Of a stretch of DNA of 64,000 nucleotides, positions 40,164-48,692 are shown piece by piece. Position 1 is the stretch's first letter. Each line of letters starts with the position of its first letter. This DNA comes from Desulfobulbus sp. Tol-SR (GTDB taxonomy: Bacteria; Desulfobacterota; Desulfobulbia; Desulfobulbales; Desulfocapsaceae): the NCBI GenBank assembly GCA_000769715.1, contig JROS01000055.1, positions 81,159 to 145,158 on the forward strand, given 5' to 3'. Both the position numbers and the translations under genes were made by a program. The notes under the pieces were generated by a model. That model did not search any database, was not told where the DNA came from, and was given only the letters and a program-made list of their open reading frames with translations.

Positions 40164-41009
40164 ATGGAACTCAATCGATTCACCGGGTCGAGCCGTTATG
40201 TGCTCGACGAGGAACTGGCCAAGATCGTCAATATCTCCATGGCCCTGGAGATGCCCCTGCTGCTCAAGGGAGAACCGGGCACCGGCAAGACCATGCTGGC
40301 CCACGCGATCGCCGAGACCCTCGGCATGCCGTTGATCATTCTCAACGTCAAATCAAACATGAAGCTGGTCGAGGCCCTGTACCAGTACGATACCCTGACC
40401 AGGCTGAACGACAGCCGGTTCGGCGACTCACGCCGGGATGTGAGCGACATCAGCGAGTACATCCGGATGGGGCGGATCGGTCAGGCCTTCACCGCCGAGA
40501 AGCGGACCGTCCTGCTGATCGATGAAATCGACAAGGCCGAGACCGAGTTCCAGGACGACATGCTCGATGTCCTCGACCAGATGCAGTTCGATATCATCGA
40601 GACCGATGAAATGGTCAAAGCCCGGCATCGGCCGGTGATCATCATCACCTCGAACGCCAAGAAGGATCTGTCCGACCCGTTCCTCGGCCGCTGCAATTTC
40701 CATCATATCGCCTTCCCCGAGCCGAAGATGATGCGTCGCATCATCGATACTCATTTCCCTGATATCCCGGAGAAGCTGGCGGAGAGCGCGATCCGCACTT
40801 TCTACGAACTCCGCAGCATCGACGGGCTCGAAAAGAAGCCGGCGACCAGGGAACTGCTCAACTGGATCAGGGCCCTGCAGGCCGACCCCGATTTCCGCCG
40901 CGGCGAGGCGCTCGACCGGGAGATCCCGTACCTCGGCGTCCTGTTCAAGAAAAGCGGCGATTACCTGAAGTCCGCCAACCTGATCATGAAGCGGGGCTTC
41001 TTCCGCTGA
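40164..41009 (+). CDS. MoxR-type AAA+ ATPase
   Basis: 281 residues. Walker A LLLKGEPGTGKTMLAHAIA, Walker B TVLLIDEIDKAETEFQDDML, sensor 1 VIIITSNAKKDLSDPF and the arginine-finger region GRCNFHHIAFPEP. AAA+ ATPases of this group act with von Willebrand factor A (VWA) proteins as chaperones that mature or insert cofactors into enzymes. AAAGGA precedes the ATG. The VWA partner starts 16 bases downstream. Confidence 0.92.
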   Translation: MELNRFTGSSRYVLDEELAKIVNISMALEMPLLLKGEPGTGKTMLAHAIAETLGMPLIILNVKSNMKLVEALYQYDTLTRLNDSRFGDSRRDVSDISEYIRMGRIGQAFTAEKRTVLLIDEIDKAETEFQDDMLDVLDQMQFDIIETDEMVKARHRPVIIITSNAKKDLSDPFLGRCNFHHIAFPEPKMMRRIIDTHFPDIPEKLAESAIRTFYELRSIDGLEKKPATRELLNWIRALQADPDFRRGEALDREIPYLGVLFKKSGDYLKSANLIMKRGFFR

Positions 41010-41025
41010 GCGGGAGCTGAGGCCG

Positions 41026-42216
41026 GTGTTCATTCAATTCTTCTATACCCTCCGCGACGTCGGCATCCCGGTCAGCCCCACCTCGTTCCTGCTGCTGCAG
41101 CGGGCGATGGGCGAGGGGCTGGTCAACTCGCTCGACGATTTCTACACCGCCGCCCGGGCCATCCTCGTCAAGAGCGAAAAACACTTCGACCTCTACGACC
41201 AGGTCTTCGCCCACACCTTCGAGGGGGCCGATCTGGCCCAGGCCGGCGAGGCCGAATTCGACCTCGTTGCCGCCGGCCTGCTCGACGAATGGCTGAACAA
41301 CCCGAAGCGGCTGGCCCATGCCCTGGGCCTGGACGAGAAGAAGCTGGCGTCGATGTCGCCGGAGGAGGTGCTCGCCTATTTCAAGAAGCGGCTGCAGGAT
41401 CAGAAGGAACGGCATGAAGGCGGATCGAAGTGGATCGGCACCGGCGGCACCTCGCCGGTCGGGCATTCGGGCTATCATCCCGGCGGCATGCGGGTCGGCG
41501 GCGAGTCGATGAACCGTTCGGCGGTCAAGGTGGCGGGGGAACGGCGTTACCGCGATTATTCGACCGACGGCCCGCTGTCGCGGCGGTCGCTGGGCGAGGG
41601 ACTGAAACGGCTCAGACATCTGGTGCCGCAGGGGGTGCGGGACCGGATCAACGTCGACGACAGCATCTACCAGACCATCAAAAACGGCGGCGAGATCGAA
41701 CTGGTGTTCGAGCGGGCGACCGTCGACCGTCTCAAGATCATCCTCGCCATCGACAACGGCGGCTGGTCGATGGAGCCCTACGTCGATGTCGTCCAGGCGC
41801 TGTTCGCCTTGGCCCGGACCCAGTTCAAGGAACTGACCACCCTCTATTTCCACAACACCATCTATGATCAGCTGTGGGAGGATGCGTCGCGGTCGCGACG
41901 GCCGGTGGCGGTCGACGACCTGATCCGCCGTGACCCGGAGAGCCGCCTGATCATCATCGGCGATGCCTCGATGGCCCCCTACGAACTGCTGGCGGCGGAT
42001 GGATCGATCCATGCCTTCGAACGCAGCGGCCGACCCAGCATCGAACGGTTGCGGCTGATGGCCGCCACCTTTCCCCATGCGGTATGGCTCAATCCGATTC
42101 CGCAACGCGACTGGCAGTTCACCCGGACCATCGAGCTGATCAGGGCGATCCTGCCGATGTTCGAACTGTCCCTCGACGGTCTCGATAAGGCCGTCGCCCA
42201 TCTGATGCGGCGCTGA
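41026..42216 (+). CDS. VWA-domain (CoxE-like) protein, partner of the MoxR ATPase
   Basis: 396 residues. The N-terminal helical part (FFYTLRDVGIPVSPTSFLLL, LYDQVFAHTFEGADL) is typical of CoxE/YeaD-like proteins, and the middle holds a Gly/Arg-rich stretch (IGTGGTSPVGHSGYHPGG). The VWA domain follows from about residue 235; its metal site reads AIDNGGWSMEPYV, so the usual DxSxS is changed and only part of the MIDAS remains. GTG start. It very probably works with the preceding ATPase; the client enzyme is unknown. Confidence 0.88.
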   Translation: MFIQFFYTLRDVGIPVSPTSFLLLQRAMGEGLVNSLDDFYTAARAILVKSEKHFDLYDQVFAHTFEGADLAQAGEAEFDLVAAGLLDEWLNNPKRLAHALGLDEKKLASMSPEEVLAYFKKRLQDQKERHEGGSKWIGTGGTSPVGHSGYHPGGMRVGGESMNRSAVKVAGERRYRDYSTDGPLSRRSLGEGLKRLRHLVPQGVRDRINVDDSIYQTIKNGGEIELVFERATVDRLKIILAIDNGGWSMEPYVDVVQALFALARTQFKELTTLYFHNTIYDQLWEDASRSRRPVAVDDLIRRDPESRLIIIGDASMAPYELLAADGSIHAFERSGRPSIERLRLMAATFPHAVWLNPIPQRDWQFTRTIELIRAILPMFELSLDGLDKAVAHLMRR

Positions 42217-42252
42217 AGACCGGCCGGCAGGTGATCATCAGCGGCAGGAGGT

Positions 42253-44148
42253 TCAGGCGAGTTCGTCGAACAGGCAGCTGAGGACGAGATCGCCGTCTTC
42301 GTAATGGGTCTTGACCTTGTAGGGAAGGGTCTTGAACAGGCGGATCATGCCGGTGTTGCTGGGGATGGTATAGGCGATCAGGCCGCGCACGCCGTTCTCC
42401 CGGCTGGCCGCGGCCAGCTTCTTGAGGAAGATCTTGCCCATCCCCTTGCCCTGGAACTCGGGGCTGACCGAAAAGGCCACTTCGGTCATGTTCGAATCCT
42501 TGAGCATCATGCATTCGGCGACGCCGACGATCTTGCCGAACCCGAATTCGCCCACCACCGCGACCAGGGTCAGGTCATGGACATAATCGACATTCGACCG
42601 CGATTCGACGTCGGACCGGCCGAAGATCGTTTTCTGGTGGAAGAAGCGGGAGAAGACATCTTCCTTCGGCAGGTTGTAGAAATGCTCCTGGATCCGCCGT
42701 TCGTCCACTGGTTTCGCCGGGCGGATAATGACCTGCCGGCCGTCGATCTCGATCGTCTCCTCCAGCCGGACCGGATAGATCGCCTTGACCGCCTCGCCGA
42801 GGGTCCTCTCGCTGCCGATCAGGCCCTGTTCCTTGGCGGCGGCAAACAGTTCCTCACGGAAATCGGGGTGGGCGATGCTGATCATCGCGATCGCCCGTTC
42901 CTGCAGGCTCTTGCCGAAGAGATTGACCGCGCCGTACTCCGAGACGACATAATGGACATCGCCGCGCGGTACCACCACGACGCGATCGAAGGTGGGGATG
43001 ATATTGGAGCGGAGCCCGTTCGACGTCTCCTCGGTGGAGAAGATCATCAGGATCGATTTGCCGCCCGGCGAGCGGCGGGCGCCCCGGACAAAATCCGGGA
43101 TGCCGGAGACGCCGGCGAAACGGGTGACGGCCGAGGCCTCCGCCGCCACCTGCCCGGTCAGGTCCATGGTCCGGGCGACGTTCATCGACACCATCCGGTG
43201 ATGCTGGGCGATGATGAACGGGTCGTTGACATAGTCGGAGGGATGGAAATCCACCGCCGGATTGTCGTTGAGGAACTCGTAGAGATTGCGGCTGCCGATC
43301 GCCATCGATGCGACCATCTTGCCCTCGTTGAGCCCCTTCTTGCGGTTATTGATATTGCCGACGGCATAGAGATGCATGATGTCGTCGGTCAGGAACTGCG
43401 AGTGGATGCCGAGGTCGTTCTTGCTGGCGAGCCCCTGCACGGTGGCCTGGGAGGCGGCGTCGAGGCCGATCTGCAGCGTCGACCCGTCCTCGATCAGACG
43501 GGCGATGTGACTGCCGATGGCCTGGGCGGCCTCGGAATAATTCTGGCGATTGGTCGGAATGGAGAGCAGTTCCTCCTCGCATTCGACGATCACGTCGACA
43601 TCGTTGACATGGAGAAAGCTCTGGCCCATGACCCTCGGCATCCGCGGGTTGACCTGGGCGATGACGATATCGGCGGAACGGGCGGCGGCGAGGGTCACAT
43701 CGACCGAGATGCCGAGACTCATCCAGCCGAAGTCATCCGGCGGCGAGACCTGGACCAGGGCGACGTTCAGCGGCAGTTTCCTGGTGGCGAACAGGGCCGG
43801 GACGTCGGACATGTTCATCGGGGTGATGAACCGCTTGTGCAGGGCGATGGAAGGCTCCCGTGTCGAACCGAGATAGATCGAGCGGATATTGAGACTGGTA
43901 TCCTTGGTGCGGTTGGCGATGGCGGTCAGCGAGGTCGTTTCCTGGCCGAGCAGACGGACGATTTCCAGGCCGCTGAGGTGGTTGGAGTTGTCGCAGAGGG
44001 TCTTGACCAGTGCCTGCGGTTCGCCGCATCCCGAGCCGATAAAGACCCTCTGCCCCGATCGTATCATATTGATGGCATCGGTGGCGTTTGCCAGTTTTTC
44101 GACGTATCTGTCTGCCCAGTATTGCGGAGTCGGCATAATCTTCCTCAT
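42253..44148 (-). CDS. acetyl-CoA hydrolase/transferase fused to a GNAT acetyltransferase
   Basis: 631 residues. The first 440 form an acetyl-CoA hydrolase/CoA-transferase: IRSGQRVFIGSGCGEPQALV, the active-site Glu probably in GQVAAEASAV, and FAGVSGIPDFVRGARRSPGGKSI. The last 170 are a GNAT domain (VAFSVSPEFQGKGMGKIFLKKLA with the acetyl-CoA loop). This fusion is known from sulfate reducers and relatives. It may move CoA between acetate and other acids and acetylate a protein or itself. Two ATGs (44148, and 44136 with GAGGAAG just before it) are possible starts. Confidence 0.88.
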   Translation of the reverse strand: MRKIMPTPQYWADRYVEKLANATDAINMIRSGQRVFIGSGCGEPQALVKTLCDNSNHLSGLEIVRLLGQETTSLTAIANRTKDTSLNIRSIYLGSTREPSIALHKRFITPMNMSDVPALFATRKLPLNVALVQVSPPDDFGWMSLGISVDVTLAAARSADIVIAQVNPRMPRVMGQSFLHVNDVDVIVECEEELLSIPTNRQNYSEAAQAIGSHIARLIEDGSTLQIGLDAASQATVQGLASKNDLGIHSQFLTDDIMHLYAVGNINNRKKGLNEGKMVASMAIGSRNLYEFLNDNPAVDFHPSDYVNDPFIIAQHHRMVSMNVARTMDLTGQVAAEASAVTRFAGVSGIPDFVRGARRSPGGKSILMIFSTEETSNGLRSNIIPTFDRVVVVPRGDVHYVVSEYGAVNLFGKSLQERAIAMISIAHPDFREELFAAAKEQGLIGSERTLGEAVKAIYPVRLEETIEIDGRQVIIRPAKPVDERRIQEHFYNLPKEDVFSRFFHQKTIFGRSDVESRSNVDYVHDLTLVAVVGEFGFGKIVGVAECMMLKDSNMTEVAFSVSPEFQGKGMGKIFLKKLAAASRENGVRGLIAYTIPSNTGMIRLFKTLPYKVKTHYEDGDLVLSCLFDELA

Positions 44149-44469
44149 GGCCCCGGCAACGGTTGGACAGCCGGAGGGGTTGGCGGTTTTATCAGCGGCG
44201 TCTGCCTGAGCTGAACGGTTGAATCGACGGAGTGCAGGATACCACATTTGCCGGCTGAAGTGAAAGAAAGAGTGTCCCCGACAGCCGGGAACGGCAGGAC
44301 CTTTTTCAGCTTGACGACCGGCGCCGGATATCTGTTTGCTGTTTCCGACTCCTCGGGATACCATACGAAGAGGAGGCGACTGCGAGCGATCGCGCCGCGG
44401 TCGCGGGACGAGGCGACGAGAGGGCGGGCGGACGATACCCACACGGACCTGTCTCCGAGGAAAAGAGCG

Positions 44470-45204
44470 ATGCGTTTAGCCGTTTTTTCAGATATCCATG
44501 CCAACCTGGAGGCGTTGGAGGCATTCTGCGCCGATGCCGAGACCCGGAGGGTTGACCGTTACATATGCCTGGGCGACATCGTCGGCTACGGCGCCGATCC
44601 CGAGGCCTGCGTTGTCCGAGTCCGCTCCCTGCCGAATATCGAGTTCATCCTCGGCAACCATGACCACGCGGTCGTCGGCGTCGCCTCCAGCATGCGTCGG
44701 GATGCCCGCCGGGTCATCGAATGGACGAAACGGCAGCTGACGGCCGACAGCCTGTACTTCCTCCAGTCCCTCGAGGTCTCCCGCAACTGGGGCGATGCCC
44801 TGTTCTGCCACGCCAACCCCTACAGGCCGCTGGAATGGTACTACGTCGCCGATAAATCGCATATCTCCCGCTCCTTCGCCCGGAGCCGGGCGAAGATGCT
44901 CTTTGTCGGCCACACCCATGTGGCGATGGCGATCACGCGGCGCAACTTCTTCTGCGTCTACCTGCGTCACCCCCGCAACGGGACGATCGTACCGGCGGCC
45001 GAACTCAACCGGCAGATATTCAACTGCGGCAGTGTCGGCCAGCCGCGGGACGGCGATCCGCGTGCCTCGTACCTGATCTATGACAGCATCAAGAAGGGTG
45101 TGGAATTCATCCGGGTTGAATACGATCAGGTCACCGCCTCCCGGAAGATCAGGGCGGCCGGGCTGCCGGAGGTCTTTGCCGAACGCCTGTTGACCGGGAC
45201 CTGA
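44470..45204 (+). CDS. calcineurin-like metallophosphoesterase
   Basis: 244 residues with the full metal motif set: FSDIHANLEALEAF, CLGDIVGYGADPEACV, ILGNHDHAV, LFCHANPY and FVGHTHVAM. The C-terminal FNCGSVGQPRDGDPRASYLI is typical of the YfcE-like or PrpE-like group. Diadenosine polyphosphatase or phosphodiesterase activity is possible; the substrate is not known. The start at 44470 follows GAGGAAAAG. Convergent with the kinase gene. Confidence 0.88.
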   Translation: MRLAVFSDIHANLEALEAFCADAETRRVDRYICLGDIVGYGADPEACVVRVRSLPNIEFILGNHDHAVVGVASSMRRDARRVIEWTKRQLTADSLYFLQSLEVSRNWGDALFCHANPYRPLEWYYVADKSHISRSFARSRAKMLFVGHTHVAMAITRRNFFCVYLRHPRNGTIVPAAELNRQIFNCGSVGQPRDGDPRASYLIYDSIKKGVEFIRVEYDQVTASRKIRAAGLPEVFAERLLTGT

Positions 45205-45213
45205 GCGCTCTCG

Positions 45214-46590
45214 TCAGGTCTGAAGTTCTTCCACCTTGCTCTGTTCCGGCAGATACAGACCATTGCCGAACCCCGGTAGCGATCTGAGGAGGTCCTGCCG
45301 CAGTTCGACCGCATCGGCGTAGCGGCGGTCCAGCGATGGGGCCAGGCAGCGCATGATGATCCGCTCGAGCGCGGCTGGAATGCGGGGGTCGATCTCGTGC
45401 GGGTCGGGGACCCTGCATGCCGAGTCGATATCTGCGGGGTACGGATTTTCCTGATGGAACAGGGGATAACAGCCGGTCGCCAGGACATAGAGGATGACAC
45501 CGATGGCCCAGACGTCGCTGGCCAGGCAGCTTTTCCCCTCGAACTGTTCCGGGGCCATGAAGTTGAGGGTCCCCCCCGAGGCGGCATCGGCCTTTTCCCA
45601 GGCCAGATCCCGGGCGATGCCGAAATCGAGGAGCTTCAGCCGGCCGTCGGCGGTGACGAGGATGTTCTCCGGTTTGATATCCCGGTGCATGATCCGGTGC
45701 TGGTGCGAATAGGCCGCCACCGCCAGCAACTGGAGGAAGAGCGACTCCTTGGCGGCGGCGGTCAGGCCCTTTTCCAGCCGCCGGTCGAGGGACTCGCCGT
45801 CGACGTATTCCTGGATCAGGATGTACATCCCCTCCTCCTTCACCACCTCGACCAGGCCGGCGATGTTGGGATGGTGGATCAACCGCTTGAGGATGGCGGC
45901 GGAGCGCAGGGTGCGGACGTTCATCCTGGCCGTGTGCGGGATCTTGGCGGCGGCGAGTTCCTGGCGGCCGACCTCCTGCACCAGCCAGACATCGCCGTAG
46001 GCGCCGCTGCCCAGCAGGCGGATCTTGCGCCACTTGTGAAAGATCCGGTCGTCCTCCTCATCGAGAACGAGCGAGGCGGGGGAGAAAAAGGACAGGCCTT
46101 CCTGCAGACGGGCGACCAGGCGGCGCCACAGGTTCTTGGTACTCTGCTGGCCGTGCTCGTCCCAGGGGTAGGTCGGCCGTGGTGACTGGAGCAGGGCCTG
46201 GCCCCATTCGAGCAGGATATAGAAACGGATCGAAAAACTGTCCTCGTCGAGGGGCAGGAGGCTGTAATCATCGGCCCCGGCCGCGATATAGGTCGGGACC
46301 TTTTTCGCCAGGGCCGGCGGCACCAGGACGATCAGCGGCACCGGCCGGGGGAGCAGTTCGGCGAGAAGACGGATTTCGCGTTCCTGCCGTCTGGCTGCGG
46401 CAGCGACATGAAAGAGGGCGAGGCAGATATCCTTCTCCGCAATCGGCGACTCGGCGCGATGGAGATCGGCGATGTCGATGGACAGGGCCTCGAGCTCGAA
46501 GGAGGCGATCAGTCTTCTGATCAGCGCCGTCTCCTGCGGCAGGAGTCCTGCCAGAAGGACGGTCTGCGGTGTCGTACCGGATGCATTCAT
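45214..46590 (-). CDS. Ser/Thr protein kinase with N-terminal pseudo-receiver domain
   Basis: 458 residues. Residues 1-120 resemble a response-regulator receiver (VLLAGLLPQETALIRRLI, IAAGADDYSLLPLD), but the phospho-acceptor Asp is absent (LALFHVAA) and the conserved Lys is not seen, so it cannot be phosphorylated in the usual way. A Hanks-type kinase follows from about residue 190: LLGSGAYGDVWLV, Lys in AAAKIPH, HRDIKPENIL, LDFGIARD and FMAPEQFEG. No membrane helix or sensor domain, so it is soluble. The start at 46590 is the first ATG. Confidence 0.9.
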   Translation of the reverse strand: MNASGTTPQTVLLAGLLPQETALIRRLIASFELEALSIDIADLHRAESPIAEKDICLALFHVAAAARRQEREIRLLAELLPRPVPLIVLVPPALAKKVPTYIAAGADDYSLLPLDEDSFSIRFYILLEWGQALLQSPRPTYPWDEHGQQSTKNLWRRLVARLQEGLSFFSPASLVLDEEDDRIFHKWRKIRLLGSGAYGDVWLVQEVGRQELAAAKIPHTARMNVRTLRSAAILKRLIHHPNIAGLVEVVKEEGMYILIQEYVDGESLDRRLEKGLTAAAKESLFLQLLAVAAYSHQHRIMHRDIKPENILVTADGRLKLLDFGIARDLAWEKADAASGGTLNFMAPEQFEGKSCLASDVWAIGVILYVLATGCYPLFHQENPYPADIDSACRVPDPHEIDPRIPAALERIIMRCLAPSLDRRYADAVELRQDLLRSLPGFGNGLYLPEQSKVEELQT

Positions 46591-46826
46591 CGTCGGCAAC
46601 CGATCAGCGCTGGGCTGGGAATCTGCAGTACGGCGAATGGGGGACAGGGGTCTGCCGGCGTCGGGGCAGCCCCCTCATAGAGCCATTGTAGTGGTTATGG
46701 CGCAAAAAGGTAAGCAGATACCGGTGCCGTGGTCATTTTGTCGCCGGCGGGCGCCGATGAGGCGCAGCCGGCCGCATCTGGCGGCAATGGCCGGCACCGG
46801 TCGACGGCGGAAACCAGGGATCGGGA

Positions 46827-47120
46827 TCAGCAGTTGCAGCCGGAGACGGATTTGCCGGTGATCCTCGACAGCCACCGGTTGATGATCAGGGCGGCGCAGC
46901 CGCAGCCGTCATCGGGGTTGACGAAGATGGCCTCGACCGGGCAATTGGTGGCGCAGGCGCCGCATTCCATGCAGCCGTCGGGGTCGACGATGGCCGCCTT
47001 GTGCTCTTCGAGCCGGAAAATGCGGTGGGGACAGACGGTGACACAGTTGCCGCAGCCGATGCATGTCTCTCGGTCGAGCCGGAGGATGGCGGCGCCATCG
47101 ATATAGCGAAAATCCTTCAT
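46827..47120 (-). CDS. hgcB: mercury methylation ferredoxin HgcB
   Basis: 97 residues with two [4Fe-4S] motifs: Cys20/23/26/30 (CIGCGNCVTVCP) and Cys50/53/56/60 (CMECGACATNCP). Two further Cys (73 and 75, in DGCGCAALIINRW) and a C-terminal Cys-x-Cys (GCNC, 95 and 97) complete the HgcB signature; known HgcB proteins have a conserved Cys at about 73 and a terminal Cys pair. It is thought to reduce the HgcA corrinoid and to deliver Hg(II). GGAGA precedes the ATG. It lies 13 bases after hgcA, and both are needed for methylmercury formation. Confidence 0.95.
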   Translation of the reverse strand: MKDFRYIDGAAILRLDRETCIGCGNCVTVCPHRIFRLEEHKAAIVDPDGCMECGACATNCPVEAIFVNPDDGCGCAALIINRWLSRITGKSVSGCNC

Positions 47121-47133
47121 TGCAGTCTCCTCA

Positions 47134-48321
47134 TCAGGCAAAGGCGCTCCAGATCCACAGCCCCAGGGCAAGCGTCGTGCCGCCGAGCTGGAAGACGAGG
47201 CCCCGGCGCATTTCCAGGCCAACCCCCGAGAGCGAGGTGTAGGGGGTGGAACCGGTGAAGTTCATCGCCAGGTAGGAAGCGACGCTGGCGGCCCACAGCA
47301 CGAGGGCGGTTGCGGCGGGCAGGTCGGCAGCCCAGGTGGTCGGCAGCAGGGCGGCCATAGCGGTCAAACCGCCGACCAGCGCCCCCTTGAGCCAGAACTG
47401 GCGGCCGGGGATCCAGGGCAGCAGGAGCGGGGTGAGAACCGCCCCGGCCAGCACCGCCAGCAGGGAGGCGGTAATCGCCTGGATCCCCCTGACCCCGGCG
47501 GCGCTCAGGGAATAGATATCCGGGCCGATGCCGGAGATCAGGACGAGGACCACCGTTGCCGCAAGGAACGGCTTCCACAGCAGACAGATTTCAACCGGGA
47601 TCAGCACCGCCCGCTCGCCGGCCCCGAAGGTCACCGTGCGCATCGTCTCGTCGGCCTGCCGGCCCCGGTGAAGGTAGGCGGGAAGGTCCTGGGCCCGGAT
47701 CGGGCCGAAGACGCCGTCGAAGCCGCAGGCCTTACGCAATCTGCCGGCGGCCACCCCCACTGCGGCCAGCTGCGGCAGGATGAGCTGGCGGTGGCGGACG
47801 ATTTCGGCCAGTCGGCTGATCTTTACCTGGTAGGCCACCTCTGCGGTCGAGAAAGTCTTCTTGCCGGCGGCGCACCAGACGTTGATGCCGCGGGTGTCGA
47901 CGACGAGGATCCAGGCATCGATGCCGGGCAGTTGACGCCGCAGGGCGTCGAAGCTCAGCTTGTAGTTGGCGGTGACGAGGACCGGCGAATCCGGGCCTGG
48001 CTGGCCGACACCGTACAAGCCTGGTATCGCTCGGTAATTGCTGCGACAAAAACCGCTCCTGGCGCCGATGGTGCCGAGGTTGTCGCGCCAGGCGAGGGCC
48101 GTGTCGACCAGCGGCACCGGACCGGCCGCCGTGTCGATGAAATCGGTGACATAGGGAACGATCCGGTAACCGGGACGCTCGTGGACCCCTGACCGGGGAT
48201 CGGGTTTCGGGCCTCAGCAGGGGGCGGCATCACCGTGATCGGCCGGCGGCGCCAGGGGGGAGGCCATGGGCAGGGTGGGAAAGGGCTGCAGATTCATATC
48301 GTGTTGGAGTTCGGGTTTCAT
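47134..48321 (-). CDS. hgcA: mercury methylation corrinoid protein HgcA, probable selenoprotein (in-frame TGA at 48214-48216)
   Basis: The frame of 396 codons starts with an ATG that overlaps the arsR stop (ATGA, 48318-48321) and contains one TGA at codon 36, after Cys35. HgcA identity is firm: [15 protein letters not shown], the corrinoid cap-helix motif INVWCAAGK (Cys150 here), a C-terminal half with about five membrane helices, and [14 protein letters not shown] near residue 353. Between the TGA and the first GTG (48117) the sequence still reads HgcA-like ([19 protein letters not shown]) and has no ATG, GTG or TTG, so a start after the TGA would truncate the protein. A SECIS-like hairpin follows the TGA. 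I infer Sec36 (Cys-Sec). Alternatives are a sequence error at this base or a decayed 5' end. Confidence 0.85.
48184..48216 (-). promoter_or_regulatory. candidate bacterial SECIS element with UGA codon
   Basis: Starting at the UGA (48216-48214) the mRNA has, from base 16: GA, an unpaired U, CCCC, loop GGUCA, GGGG, UC. The pairs are GA/UC and CCCC/GGGG with a bulged U at position 18 and GGUC at positions 23-26. The E. coli fdhF element has its bulged U at 17 and GGUC at 22-25, the features SelB recognises. The spacing therefore differs by one base. Confidence 0.7.
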
Positions 48322-48626
48322 CGCTGTTCTTCCCGACAGGGGGAAAGCATCGCCGACAGCGCTGCCGCCAGGGCGGCCAGCCGTTGCCGGTCGGCACAGT
48401 AGCAGGTCCTGGGGCCTTCGACCTCGCCGCTGATCAGTCCGGCATCCTTCAGCACCTTCAGGTGCTGGCTGACCGTCGACTGGGCGAGCGGCAGCACCTC
48501 GACGATCCGGCCGCAGATGCAGCGTTCCTCGCGCAGCAACTGCCTGAGAATCCCGATTCGGGCGGGATGACCGAGGGCCTTGCACATCCGGGCGGCGTCG
48601 AGTGCTGTAAGATCGGATTCCATCAT
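48318..48626 (-). CDS. ArsR-family transcriptional regulator of hgcAB
   Basis: 102 residues, winged-helix ArsR/SmtB type. HTH in [20 protein letters not shown] metal-binding-like motif [11 protein letters not shown] (Cys36, Cys38) lies at the position of the ELCVC motif of ArsR, and Cys75 and Cys77 (RTCYCAD) are a second pair. Its stop overlaps the hgcA start (ATGA), so it is translationally coupled to hgcA. A promoter and a perfect inverted repeat lie directly upstream. ArsR-like control of hgcAB has been described in Pseudodesulfovibrio. The ligand (As, Hg or other) is not known here. Confidence 0.9.
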   Translation of the reverse strand: MMESDLTALDAARMCKALGHPARIGILRQLLREERCICGRIVEVLPLAQSTVSQHLKVLKDAGLISGEVEGPRTCYCADRQRLAALAAALSAMLSPCREEQR

Positions 48627-48672
48627 TATGATTCCGGTGAGGTCAGGGGAGCAGGCTGTGGGTGATCATCAC

Positions 48673-48692
48673 TTATCGTTGAATTACGATAA
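48673..48692. promoter_or_regulatory. putative ArsR operator (7-6-7 inverted repeat)
   Basis: TTATCGT-TGAATT-ACGATAA, perfect arms. It begins 47 bases upstream of the arsR ATG and overlaps the -10 hexamer of the promoter at 48686-48714. ArsR/SmtB proteins bind such AT-rich interrupted palindromes, so this is the expected site for autoregulation of arsR-hgcA-hgcB. Confidence 0.75.

Noticed and set aside
47134..48117. hgcA starting at GTG 48117 (327 residues)
   Set aside because: HgcA-like text continues upstream of this GTG without any start codon up to the TGA, and no ribosome site precedes the GTG; the ATG coupled to arsR is a better start.
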